In this document: positions 34,908 to 43,177 of the stretch, in pieces
Position numbering within the stretch: the first letter of the stretch is position 1
How the letters are laid out: every line of letters begins with the position of its first letter
Origin: Clostridia bacterium
GTDB lineage: Bacteria > Bacillota > Clostridia > UMGS1840 > HGM11507
Reading direction: 5' to 3'
Assembly (NCBI GenBank): GCA_017554615.1
Contig: JAFZHY010000002.1
Span: 108,605-172,604, forward strand
DNA length: 64,000 bases
Made by a program: the position numbers and the translations under genes
The notes under the pieces: model-generated
The model's database searches: none
Told to the model about the DNA's origin: nothing
The model's input: only the letters and a program-made list of their open reading frames with translations

Positions 34908-35978
34908 CTATATATCAAAATGCGGAACTTCTTTCCACTCGTTTGTTTTTGCCGATTCATAAATGGTTAAAATAAGGTCTATTCCTCTTCGTGCGTCAGA
35001 AGCCGGAGCAATTAACTCTTTACCATATAAAACACCGTCAATAAAGTTTGACACCACTTCAAAGTGAGCATTCATATCCATATCTTCAGGGCTTTCTCCA
35101 AAACTTTCAACCTTATCGGAAAGTTGAATTTCCTCTACATTAAATTCATCATCAGATAAACTTTTATAAAGCATTGTTTTACCGTCTGCAAAGACTATTG
35201 TTCCTCTTTCGCACTCTATTCTTATTCTGTCGCACTCGGAGTTCTTTTCTGGAAAATATGAAAGGACTGTTCCCATCAACATTCCGTGAGCACCGTTATC
35301 AAATTCCATAAGCGCATTTGCAGTATCTTCGCCTGTCATTTTTCTTCCCATTATATCGGTTACAGCACACACTTTTTTAACATTACCGCAAAGATAGATA
35401 AGTGCATCAATTCCGTGGCTTCCCTGATTTATAAGGCATCCTCCCCCATTGATTTCCTTATCCCCTCTCCAGTAAGAGTTTGCATAATAAGAATGGCTTC
35501 TGTAACCTCTGTACTGAAATTCCACAATTCTCATTTTCCCAAGTTCGCCTGAGTCTAATACTTTTTTCGCATTAACTATTCCTGACTGAGTTCTGTTCGG
35601 GAATACACAGCCTAATAATACATTATTTTTATTAGCAGCATCAATCATGGCAGTCATTGTGTCTATTTTTACATCTAAAGGTTTTTCGCAAAGAACAGGA
35701 ATTTGTTTATTTAAAAATGCAATGGTAACCTCCCCGTGATATGAACTTGGGTTACAAACAATAGCCATATCTACACTGCATTTTTCAAGCACTTCGTTAT
35801 ATTCATTGGTTAAAAAAGGAATATTATACTTTTCTTTAAACTTTTTCCCTTTTTCATAATCTCTTCCGCATACAAGCGCAACAACCTCTGCCCTTTTATC
35901 GTTAATTATCGCGTCCATATGAGAGGCCGCTATCATTCCGCAACCAATAAGTGCAACCTTTAATTTTTTATTTTCCAT
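34908..35978 (-). CDS. Gfo/Idh/MocA family oxidoreductase
   Basis: A 356-residue NAD(P)-dependent oxidoreductase. The Rossmann loop is VALIGCGMIAASHMDAIIND at the N-terminus; VAIVCNPSSYHGEVTIAFL-type text lies near 73-92 (MAIVCNPSSYH), followed by the conserved PVLCEKPLDV with catalytic lysine near 99. INQGSHGIDALIYLCG near 184-199 gives the H-x-x-D active-site element. The substrate, often a sugar or inositol, cannot be determined. It precedes tmcAL by 11 bases. Upstream lie only repeats. Confidence 0.9.
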   Translation of the reverse strand: MENKKLKVALIGCGMIAASHMDAIINDKRAEVVALVCGRDYEKGKKFKEKYNIPFLTNEYNEVLEKCSVDMAIVCNPSSYHGEVTIAFLNKQIPVLCEKPLDVKIDTMTAMIDAANKNNVLLGCVFPNRTQSGIVNAKKVLDSGELGKMRIVEFQYRGYRSHSYYANSYWRGDKEINGGGCLINQGSHGIDALIYLCGNVKKVCAVTDIMGRKMTGEDTANALMEFDNGAHGMLMGTVLSYFPEKNSECDRIRIECERGTIVFADGKTMLYKSLSDDEFNVEEIQLSDKVESFGESPEDMDMNAHFEVVSNFIDGVLYGKELIAPASDARRGIDLILTIYESAKTNEWKEVPHFDI

Positions 35979-36030
35979 ATTTTCATCTCCTGTTTAAAAA
36001 AATGTATTTTTTTCTCTCGTTGTCCTATCA

Positions 36031-36136
36031 CATCCGTCAGGATATATCGCATCGAAGATATATCGCGTACAAAGTACATATCGCAAATTCCGTCAGGAAT
36101 TTATATCGCTGATGAATTCACACAGTGAATTCATCA
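36031..36136 (+). repeat. ATATCGC-punctuated hairpin array (locus C)
   Basis: Five palindromes, ATCC-GTCA-GGAT, ATC-GAA-GAT, GTAC-AAA-GTAC, AAATTCC-GTCA-GGAATTT and TGATGAATTCAC-ACA-GTGAATTCATCA, are separated by ATATCGC at 36044, 36060, 36078 and 36103. Part of it recurs at 37224-37316. This gap of 407 bases (35979-36385) contains no gene. Confidence 0.85.
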
Positions 36137-36320
36137 TATAAAGATTGTATAATTTAGATGCCAATGTTTTTAGTCGATATGCAATCTTCGATTGCTCGAT
36201 ATTTTTACTGTCGTAAAATCGATATGATATAAATCTCGTCGCGTCAGCGACATATCGAGTCTTTTAAGACATATCGAAAATCTCGCAAGAGATTTATATC
36301 GATGCATTACTTTGCAATGC
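36137..36320 (+). repeat. Hairpin array with CGATAT/ATATCGA separators (locus D)
   Basis: After TATAAAG and an AT-rich lead, hairpins GCAATC-TTCG-ATTGC, TTTTAC-TGTC-GTAAAA, GTCGC-GTCA-GCGAC, GTCTT-TTA-AGAC, AAATCTC-GCAA-GAGATTT and TGCATT-ACTTTGC-AATGCA are separated by CGATAT or ATATCGA. The first 70 bases (36137-36207) match 37075-37142 on the other side of dinJ-yafQ in the same orientation. Confidence 0.8.
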
Positions 36321-36349
36321 AATAGTTGCATAAAGTTAGAACAAAAAAC

Positions 36350-36381
36350 AACCGATGCAGTCAAAAAATTCTGCATCGGTT
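36350..36381 (-). terminator. Intrinsic terminator after yafQ
   Basis: AACCGATGCAG and CTGCATCGGTT form an 11-bp stem with a 10-nt loop, followed leftward by GTTTTTTG. It ends the dinJ-yafQ operon. Confidence 0.88.
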
Positions 36382-36385
36382 TTGA

Positions 36386-36658
36386 TTAAAACAAATCGCT
36401 GTGTGTTCCTGTTCGAGTAAGATATAATATCAATTCATCATCTGCGATCTCATAAATCAATAACCAATCAGGTGTAATATGACATTCTCTGCAGCCTGAG
36501 TATTCCCCCAACAAATTATGATCCTTATTCTTTTCGGGAAGTTGCTCTCCATTTGCTAACTTTTTAATTACTTCTGTCAGCAATAAAATATTATATCCTC
36601 GTTTTTCAATTCGCTTTAAGTCCTTCTGAAATTTTGTAGTCGGTCTTATTGAGTACAT
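36386..36658 (-). CDS. yafQ: YafQ family mRNA interferase toxin
   Basis: A 90-residue RelE/ParE-superfamily toxin of the YafQ branch, a ribosome-dependent mRNA endonuclease in characterised cases. It contains YSIRPTTKFQKDLKRIEKRG, the substrate-facing H in KDHNLLGEYSGCRECHI, and DWLLIYEIADDELILYLTRT with the C-terminal GTHSDLF. The family's catalytic histidines (in HNL, CHI and GTHSDLF) are present, so it should be active. Its ATG overlaps the dinJ stop (TGATG), giving tight co-translation with the antitoxin. Confidence 0.95.
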   Translation of the reverse strand: MYSIRPTTKFQKDLKRIEKRGYNILLLTEVIKKLANGEQLPEKNKDHNLLGEYSGCRECHITPDWLLIYEIADDELILYLTRTGTHSDLF

Positions 36659-36933
36659 CAAACGAGCAACTCCTTCATCATATCATCAACATTTGTATAT
36701 GTCTTTCCAAGAGAAGGATTTTTCTTCATTGCTTTCACTTCTTCTATTGCCTCAATAGTTTCGCTGTTTGGAACTCTTAAAGATATATCAAAGGGTATTC
36801 TCTGTTCTCTGACAGCCTGCTTCGCAGATAAAGTAAAAAATGTTGTCATATCCATCCCAAGATTAGATACTAATTCCTGAAGTTGTGCTTTTAGTTCCTC
36901 GTCCATACGCATTGTCACATTTGTAGCAGCCAT
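36658..36933 (-). CDS. dinJ: DinJ/RelB family antitoxin
   Basis: A 91-residue antitoxin. The N-terminal ribbon-helix-helix part reads NVTMRMDEELKAQLQELVSN, then LGMDMTTFFTLSAKQAVREQ and RIPFDISLRVPN, diagnostic of DinJ. The C-terminal tail neutralises the toxin. The ATG at 36933 has AAGGAGGTTG before it. RHH antitoxins usually repress their own operon; an operator was not resolved in the AT-rich upstream DNA. The pair is flanked by similar repeat tracts. Confidence 0.95.
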   Translation of the reverse strand: MAATNVTMRMDEELKAQLQELVSNLGMDMTTFFTLSAKQAVREQRIPFDISLRVPNSETIEAIEEVKAMKKNPSLGKTYTNVDDMMKELLV

Positions 36934-37074
36934 AATATCAACCTCCTTTAAGATTATACTAACACAACATAATAACATTGTCAATACATTATATGTAATT
37001 TGCAATGATTTTATACAACCATTTCAAGCTCAAATCTTTTTCAATGGTTTTTTGCCAAAATTCGACACTCTTTA

Positions 37075-37395
37075 TATAAAGACTGTATAATTTAGATACC
37101 AAGGTTCTTAGTCGATATGCAATCTTAGATTGCTCAATATTTTACTCCGTAAATCGATATGTTTTTGCTATGCTCAAACTCGATATGATATAAATTCCTT
37201 CATCTCGTCCCAAAGAGACATATCACATCGAAGATATATCGCGTACAAAATACATATTGCAAATTCCGTCAGGAATTTATATCGCTGATGAATTCACACA
37301 GTGAATTCATCATAAAACAAAAATTGCGATATACTAAAAATCTCTTATAAGATTTTTAGCGATAAATTTAATCGCTCTGCAATTAAATTTATTAT
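37075..37395 (+). repeat. Hairpin array upstream of dinJ (locus E)
   Basis: The left part (37075-37142) repeats 36137-36207; the middle (about 37224-37316) repeats locus C, including ATATCGC-GTAC and TGATGAATTCAC/GTGAATTCATCA. Further right are AAAAATCTC/GATTTTT and AAATTTAAT/ATTAAATTT palindromes around GCGATA. The gap 36934-37545 is 612 bases and holds the dinJ promoter region, this array and the gltX promoter, with no gene. Confidence 0.8.
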
Positions 37396-37486
37396 ATCAC
37401 AAGAAATTTCCCAAATCAACAAGGATGGAATAAAATTCTATTTATATATAAAGTATATACTAAGCATACAATAGAGAGGTTTTTCA

Positions 37487-37515
37487 TTGACAATTTTTAT
37501 AAAATATATTATACT
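37487..37515 (+). promoter_or_regulatory. Promoter for gltX-glnS
   Basis: A perfect TTGACA (37487-37492) and TATACT (37510-37515) are 17 bases apart. Transcription would start near 37522. The leader is short and has no T-box motif. Confidence 0.85.
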
Positions 37516-37545
37516 TAAAAGAAATTTTTAACTGGGAGTGGACTT

Positions 37546-39195
37546 ATGGATTACAAAGATTTAGCTCAAATTTTATTTCCTGATATAAATCTGACAATGG
37601 AAGATTATGAAAAAAAATATCCTGAAAGAAATTTAAAAGAGGGAGCAAAGGTTACAAGAATTGCACCAAGCCCTACCGGTTTTATGCATCTTGGTAATTT
37701 ATTCGGTGCGATTACCGATGAAAGACTTGCTCATCTTTCAGACGGGGTGTTTTTCTTAAGAATAGAAGATACTGACTTAAAAAGACAGGTTGAGGGCGGA
37801 GTTGAAACCATTATAAAAGTGTTTGAACAGTTCGGCCTTAATTTTGATGAAGGGGTTACATTAGACGGAGAAAAGGGCGATTACGGGCCATACCGTCAAA
37901 GACAAAGAGAAAAGATTTACAAAACATATGCAAAGCATCTTGTATCACAGGGCCTTGCATACCCTTGTTTTTGCACTGAAGAAGAACTTGAAGAAATGAG
38001 AAAAACTCAGGAAGCAAACAAGGAAAACTTCGGATATTACGGAAAATATGCAAAATACAGAAACTTTCCGTTAGAAGAAGCAGCAAAAAAAGTTCAAAAC
38101 GGTGAACCTTATGTTTTAAGATTCAAATCTTTCGGGAACCCTGAAAACAAGGTAAAACACACTGACCTTATAAAAGGGCTTATAGAAATGCCTGAGAATG
38201 ACCAGGATATAGTTTTACTTAAATCAGACGGTATTCCTACCTATCATTTTGCACATGTAATTGACGATCACCTTATGAGAACAACAATAGTTGTAAGGGG
38301 CGAAGAATGGCTTGCAACACTTCCTATCCACCTTCAGTTATTTGATACATTAGGGTTTAAAAAGCCTAAGTTTGCACACACTGCACAACTTATGAAGATG
38401 GACGGAGAAAGCAAGAGAAAACTTTCAAAAAGAAAAGACCCTGAACTTGCGCTTTCATATTACAGCGAAGTTGGCTATCCTGTTCCGTCAGTTATTGAAT
38501 ATCTGCTTACTCTTCTTAACTCAAACTTTGAAGAGTGGAGAATTGCAAACCCTAACGAGCCATACACCAAATTTAATTTTACAACCAAAAAGATGAGTGT
38601 ATCAGGCTCACTGTTTGACATAAACAAATTAAGAGATGTAAGTAAAAACGTAGTTGCAACTATGGATGCAAAAGAAGTTTATGATTATGTTACAGGCTGG
38701 GCAAAAGAATATGACAAAGACTTTTACGAACTTCTTACAAGAGACGAAAAATACACAACTGACATTTTAAATATAGGCAGAGGCGGAAAAAAACCTCGTA
38801 AAGACATTGCAGTATGGAGTGAAGTTAAAGACTATATGGGCTTCTTCTTTGACGAACTGTTTGACGAAGAGTATGATTTCCCACAGAATATATCAAAAGA
38901 AGATATAGCCTTAGTTCTTTCAGAGTACAAAAATTCATATAAAGAACGAGAAGATATGAACGACTGGTTTAATGACATATGCGAAGTAGGAAGCAAATTA
39001 GGTTTTGCACCTACCACTAAAGATTACAAGGAAAACCCTGAAAAATACAAGGGAAACCCTGGGGATGTAAGCCAGATTATAAGGGTTGCCATGACAGGCA
39101 GACAAAATTCTCCAGACTTATATTCAGTTATGAATATTTTAGGGTATGATAAAGTTATAAATCGTCTTGAAAAAGCAGTTAAGGGGGTTAAATAA
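37546..39195 (+). CDS. gltX: Glutamate--tRNA ligase
   Basis: A 549-residue class I synthetase of the long clostridial GltX type. The HIGH-like motif is IAPSPTGFMHLGNLFGAITD near 42-61, FFLRIEDTDLKRQ near 75-87, and the KMSKS-like loop is KRKLSKRKDPELALSYY near 288-304. The anticodon-binding domain runs from about 330 to the end. AACTGGGAGTG precedes the ATG. It is followed without gap by glnS, so the organism charges tRNA-Glu and tRNA-Gln with separate enzymes. Confidence 0.95.
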   Translation: MDYKDLAQILFPDINLTMEDYEKKYPERNLKEGAKVTRIAPSPTGFMHLGNLFGAITDERLAHLSDGVFFLRIEDTDLKRQVEGGVETIIKVFEQFGLNFDEGVTLDGEKGDYGPYRQRQREKIYKTYAKHLVSQGLAYPCFCTEEELEEMRKTQEANKENFGYYGKYAKYRNFPLEEAAKKVQNGEPYVLRFKSFGNPENKVKHTDLIKGLIEMPENDQDIVLLKSDGIPTYHFAHVIDDHLMRTTIVVRGEEWLATLPIHLQLFDTLGFKKPKFAHTAQLMKMDGESKRKLSKRKDPELALSYYSEVGYPVPSVIEYLLTLLNSNFEEWRIANPNEPYTKFNFTTKKMSVSGSLFDINKLRDVSKNVVATMDAKEVYDYVTGWAKEYDKDFYELLTRDEKYTTDILNIGRGGKKPRKDIAVWSEVKDYMGFFFDELFDEEYDFPQNISKEDIALVLSEYKNSYKEREDMNDWFNDICEVGSKLGFAPTTKDYKENPEKYKGNPGDVSQIIRVAMTGRQNSPDLYSVMNILGYDKVINRLEKAVKGVK

Positions 39196-40851
39196 ATGGA
39201 AGAAATGAGTTCAAACTTTATACACGAAATAATTGACGAAGATTTAAGTAAAAATCCTGAACTTAAAATTCACACCCGTTTTCCGCCTGAGCCTAATGGT
39301 TATCTTCATATAGGAAGTGCGAAAGCAATTTATATAAATTATATGACTGCGAAAAAATATAACGGGCTTTTCAACTTAAGATATGACGACACCAACCCTG
39401 CAAAAGAGGATGACGAATATGTTAATTCCATCCGTGAAGATCTTGAATGGTTAGGTGCAACACCCGAAGGTGGAATATTCTACGGAAGCGATTATTTTGA
39501 TAAATGCTATGAATATGCCATAAAACTTATAAAAGACAAAAAAGCATATGTTTGCAACTTATCGGCTGACGAAATGAGAGAATACAGAGGAACTCTTACA
39601 GAGCCAGGTAAAAACAGTCCGTACAGAGAAAGAAGCGTTGAAGAAAACCTTAAACTGTTTGAAGAAATGAAAGAGGGTAAATTCAAAGAGGGCGAATGTA
39701 CACTAAGAGCAAAAATTGATATGGCATCCCCTAATATGAATTTAAGAGACCCTGCGATATACAGAATAACATATAAAAACCATCACAGACAGGGCGATAA
39801 ATGGTGCATTTATCCTTTATACGACTTTGCTCATCCTATTCAGGACGCATTAGAGGGGATAACCCATTCTCTATGCTCTTTGGAATTTGAAAATCACAGA
39901 CCGTTATACGACTGGGTTATTGATAATATCGGTTTTACCAAAAAACCTCATCAATACGAATTTGCAAGACTTAATGTGTCAAATACTGTTATGAGTAAAA
40001 GATATTTAAGAGAACTTGTGTTTGACAATTATGTTGACGGATGGGACGACCCTCGTATGCCTACCCTTTGCGGTTTAAGAAGAAGAGGTTACACTCCGTC
40101 TTCCATTTTTGAATTTGTTAAAAGAGCAGGGATATCAAAGGCATACAGTTTAGTTGATATAAGACTTTTAGAGCATTGTATAAGAGAAGAATTAAATTTA
40201 ACTGCTCCAAGAAAAATAGCAGTTTTAGAGCCTCTAAAGGTTACTATAACAAACTATGACGAAGACAAGGTTGAATACTTTGAAGTGTCAAACAACCCTA
40301 ACGATGAAAGCGCAGGGACAAGAAAAGTTCCTTTTACAAACACTATTTATGTTGAAAAAAGCGACTTTATGGAAGAACCTGTTGCAAAATTCCACAGATT
40401 AAAGCCTGACGGTGAAGTTCGTCTTATGGGTGCATATATTATAAAACTTAATGAGATTATAAAAGACGAAAACGGAGAAGTTATCGAACTTAAATGCACA
40501 GCAGACTTAGAAACAGGCGGAAAAAACCCTGCAGACGGAAGAAAGATAAAGGGTACAATTCATTGGGTAAGCAGTAAATTTGCCATTGATTCTGAAATAA
40601 GAATTTATGATAATCTGTTTACTAAAGAAAATTTAATTGAACTTGATGATGATGACAGTTATCTTAACTATCTTAACCCTGAATCACTTAAAGTGTTAAA
40701 AGGCTGTAAATTAGAACCGTCCTTAAATGATGTCAATAAAGGCGAAAGATTCCAGTTTGTAAGAAACGGATATTTTACCAAGGATACAAAAAATGATAAT
40801 GTATTTATAAGAATTACAAATCTTAAAGACAGTTTTAAGCCTCAGCAATAA
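39196..40851 (+). CDS. glnS: Glutamine--tRNA ligase
   Basis: GlnS charges tRNA-Gln directly with glutamine. It has 551 residues. The signature FPPEPNGYLHIGSAKAIYIN lies near 30-49, FNLRYDDTNPAKED near 65-78, and the KMSKS-equivalent NTVMSKRYLREL near 262-273. LCSLEFENHRPLYDW near 222-236 and the two C-terminal beta barrels complete the family layout. The ATG directly abuts the gltX stop (TAAATG), with GGGGG upstream. Direct charging is less common in Firmicutes, many of which use GatCAB. Confidence 0.97.
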   Translation: MEEMSSNFIHEIIDEDLSKNPELKIHTRFPPEPNGYLHIGSAKAIYINYMTAKKYNGLFNLRYDDTNPAKEDDEYVNSIREDLEWLGATPEGGIFYGSDYFDKCYEYAIKLIKDKKAYVCNLSADEMREYRGTLTEPGKNSPYRERSVEENLKLFEEMKEGKFKEGECTLRAKIDMASPNMNLRDPAIYRITYKNHHRQGDKWCIYPLYDFAHPIQDALEGITHSLCSLEFENHRPLYDWVIDNIGFTKKPHQYEFARLNVSNTVMSKRYLRELVFDNYVDGWDDPRMPTLCGLRRRGYTPSSIFEFVKRAGISKAYSLVDIRLLEHCIREELNLTAPRKIAVLEPLKVTITNYDEDKVEYFEVSNNPNDESAGTRKVPFTNTIYVEKSDFMEEPVAKFHRLKPDGEVRLMGAYIIKLNEIIKDENGEVIELKCTADLETGGKNPADGRKIKGTIHWVSSKFAIDSEIRIYDNLFTKENLIELDDDDSYLNYLNPESLKVLKGCKLEPSLNDVNKGERFQFVRNGYFTKDTKNDNVFIRITNLKDSFKPQQ

Positions 40852-40857
40852 TATAAC

Positions 40858-40886
40858 TTGACTTTAAAAAATAAATAATATAAAAT
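40858..40886 (+). promoter_or_regulatory. Promoter for the SDR gene
   Basis: TTGACT (40858-40863) and TAAAAT (40881-40886) are 17 bases apart, starting six bases after glnS ends. A strong AAGGAGGA lies before the next ATG. Confidence 0.72.
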
Positions 40887-40921
40887 AAGAATATAACAAA
40901 ATATTAAGGAGGAATTTAAAA

Positions 40922-41773
40922 ATGAACGTTCCATTAAAAGTTGACTTAAAAGATAAAGTTGCTGTTGTTACAGGTGGCGGCGGAATTCTATGTGCTGTTA
41001 TGGCAAAGGCTATTGCGGCATGTGGTGCAAAAGTTGCTATCTTAGACTTAAGAGAAGAAGCAGCACAGAAAGTTGCTGATGAAATTACTGCTGAAGGCGG
41101 CGTTGCTATCGGCGTTGCATGTAACGTATTATCTACTGAAGCATGTGAAGCTGCAAAAGCTATTGTTAACGAAAAACTTGGCAGTGTTGATATCTTAATA
41201 AACGGTGCAGGCGGTAACCACCCAAGAGGTAACACTACTAACGAATATTATTCAAAAGCAGATGTTATGAACCCTGATGTTATTTCTTTCTATGATTTAA
41301 GCCCTGAAAACATTCAGTTTGTTTTCAACTTAAATTTTGTTGGTACATTGATTCCTACACAGGTATTCTCTAAAGATATGGTTGATAAAGATGATGCTTC
41401 TATCATCAACATTTCTTCAATGAGTGCTTACTCTCCACTTACAAAAGTTTCTGCATACAGTGCTGCAAAGGCTGCTATCTCTAACTTTACTCAGTGGTTA
41501 GCAACTCACTTCTCAACAACTAATATCAGAGTTAATGCTATTGCTCCTGGTTTCTTTGTTACAGCACAGAACAGAGATTTACTTAAAAACCCTGACGGTA
41601 GCTGGACTGCAAGAAGTGAAAAAATCTTAGCAGGAACACCTATGAAGAGAATGGGTGAAGCTGAAGAATTACTTGGCGGATTATTATTCTTACTTTGCAA
41701 AGAAGCTTCAGGATTTATTAACGGTATTATCCTTCCTATCGACGGTGGATTTAACGCATACTGTGGAGTATAA
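40922..41773 (+). CDS. SDR family oxidoreductase (D-mannonate oxidoreductase-like)
   Basis: A 283-residue short-chain dehydrogenase. The cofactor loop is VAVVTGGGGILCAVMAKAIA near 14-33; the NNAG-equivalent is INGAGGNHPRGNT near 95-107; the catalytic Ser is in IINISSMSAYSPL and the Tyr/Lys in VSAYSAAKAAI near 178-188. The C-terminus ends in LPIDGGFNAYCGV. Overall it resembles the fructuronate reductase/D-mannonate oxidoreductase SDRs of Firmicutes uronate pathways. No other uronate gene is nearby, so the substrate is uncertain. Strong AAGGAGGA and codon use suggest high expression. Confidence 0.85.
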   Translation: MNVPLKVDLKDKVAVVTGGGGILCAVMAKAIAACGAKVAILDLREEAAQKVADEITAEGGVAIGVACNVLSTEACEAAKAIVNEKLGSVDILINGAGGNHPRGNTTNEYYSKADVMNPDVISFYDLSPENIQFVFNLNFVGTLIPTQVFSKDMVDKDDASIINISSMSAYSPLTKVSAYSAAKAAISNFTQWLATHFSTTNIRVNAIAPGFFVTAQNRDLLKNPDGSWTARSEKILAGTPMKRMGEAEELLGGLLFLLCKEASGFINGIILPIDGGFNAYCGV

Positions 41774-41799
41774 TTTGTAAATTTTTTAAACTACATATT

Positions 41800-41833
41800 A
41801 AAAGCCGAAAACGAATTTTCGTTTTCGGCTTTT
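41800..41833. terminator. Bidirectional terminator between the SDR gene and the aromatic operon
   Basis: AAAAGCCGAAAACGA and TCGTTTTCGGCTTTT form a near-perfect 15-bp stem with a short loop, with T runs on both sides. It ends the SDR transcript and, leftwards, the aro operon. Confidence 0.93.
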
Positions 41834-43167
41834 TAAATCTTTGATATAATCTTATCTATAATTTTAACTGTTGTATCTTTTATATTTTCCTCTTTTTCGA
41901 CTTTTTGCGACAAAGAGCAACATTCTTTATAGACAGGATGCCTTCTTTCTATAATTTCAAACAGTTTGTTTTTGTCATCCTTTAAAAGTGGGCGTGTAGT
42001 ATCCCCTTTTATTCGGTTAAACAAAATATCTTTATTAACATCAATATAAACTATTATATTTTCTTCTTTATTTATACTGTTTAAATTAAAATACTCAGCA
42101 AGTCCTCCACCTGTTGAAATTACTCTCCCCTTATTTTTAATTGATTCTAAAAATACTTCCCTTTCTTTTTCTCTGAAATATTTTTCTCCCTTTTTCTCAA
42201 AGATTTCATTTATTGTCATTCCCTCTTTTTCGGCTATTAACTGGTCTATGTCAATAAACTGCATATTAAATATTTTTGCTATTTCCCGGGAAATTGATGT
42301 TTTGCCCGAGGCTGGAGCGCCTATTAAAATAATGTTTTTATCAACTTTAAAAGGCGGGATATTTTCTTTTGCCTTATTTAAAACTTTTAAAAATTCATCT
42401 TCGCTTAAGGTTATGTCATTAAAAATTTCCTGTGCTTTTACTGCCTGTGCAACAAGCATATTAAGACCGCTTATCCCTTTATTTCCATAATACTCGGCTA
42501 CTCTTAACATAAGAGTTTTATAAGGGTTATATATAACATCAAAAACGACGGATATGTTTTTTAATTTTTCCAAAGGAATAAAACTGTCAAAAACATTTGG
42601 ATACATCCCAAGAGAAGTTCCGTTTATCATTACATCAAAATAATCTATATCTTCTTTTTTTATATATTTAGGTTTAACACCTGTTTTTAAAAAAACAAAG
42701 TTTATAAGTTCATAAATTTTATCCTTATTTCTTCCTGATATATATACATCGGCATCTTTTAATACTGCTTCAAGAACTATAAGGGTTGATACCCCTCCGT
42801 TTCCCAAAACTAAAACTTTCTTCCCTTTTAAGTTAACCGAATTTTTTAAAAGCGTATCATTAAAACCGTACACATCGGTATTATACCCTGCTTTAACATT
42901 ATCTAAGATTTTTACAGTATTGCAGACATTATATAATTTCACTTCATCTGAACAAACATCAAGATATTTTATTATATCCTTTTTATAGGGAATGGTAACA
43001 TTAAAACCGTCAAGATTAGTTAAAACTTCCTTAAAACTTTTATCAAGGTTATCGTTTTCAAGTAAAGAATACTTACCGTCTATATTTTTAATTTTTAATA
43101 TTTCTTCATGAATTATCTTAGACATACTATGGCCAAGAGGCATACCTGTCAAACCGTATTTATACAT
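41833..43167 (-). CDS. aroE-aroK: Fused shikimate dehydrogenase - shikimate kinase
   Basis: A 444-residue bifunctional enzyme. Residues 1-265 are shikimate dehydrogenase: GLTGMPLGHSMSKIIHEEIL, LDGFNVTIPYKKDIIKYL, VLVLGNGGVSTLIVLEAV, INGTSLGMYP and LNMLVAQAVKAQEIF. Residues about 277-444 are shikimate kinase: Walker A IILIGAPASGKTSISREIAK, FIDIDQLIAEKEGMTINEIF, FREKEREVF, STGGGLAEY and RPLLKDD. The domains catalyse consecutive steps (dehydroshikimate to shikimate 3-phosphate). It is the last gene of the aromatic operon, 10 bases after pheA. Confidence 0.96.
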   Translation of the reverse strand: MYKYGLTGMPLGHSMSKIIHEEILKIKNIDGKYSLLENDNLDKSFKEVLTNLDGFNVTIPYKKDIIKYLDVCSDEVKLYNVCNTVKILDNVKAGYNTDVYGFNDTLLKNSVNLKGKKVLVLGNGGVSTLIVLEAVLKDADVYISGRNKDKIYELINFVFLKTGVKPKYIKKEDIDYFDVMINGTSLGMYPNVFDSFIPLEKLKNISVVFDVIYNPYKTLMLRVAEYYGNKGISGLNMLVAQAVKAQEIFNDITLSEDEFLKVLNKAKENIPPFKVDKNIILIGAPASGKTSISREIAKIFNMQFIDIDQLIAEKEGMTINEIFEKKGEKYFREKEREVFLESIKNKGRVISTGGGLAEYFNLNSINKEENIIVYIDVNKDILFNRIKGDTTRPLLKDDKNKLFEIIERRHPVYKECCSLSQKVEKEENIKDTTVKIIDKIISKI

Positions 43168-43177
43168 TTTTTCACCT

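Noticed and set aside
37395..37545. T-box leader for gltX
   Set aside because: The transcript from the 37487 promoter has a leader of only about 25 nt, with no room for specifier, T-box or terminator.
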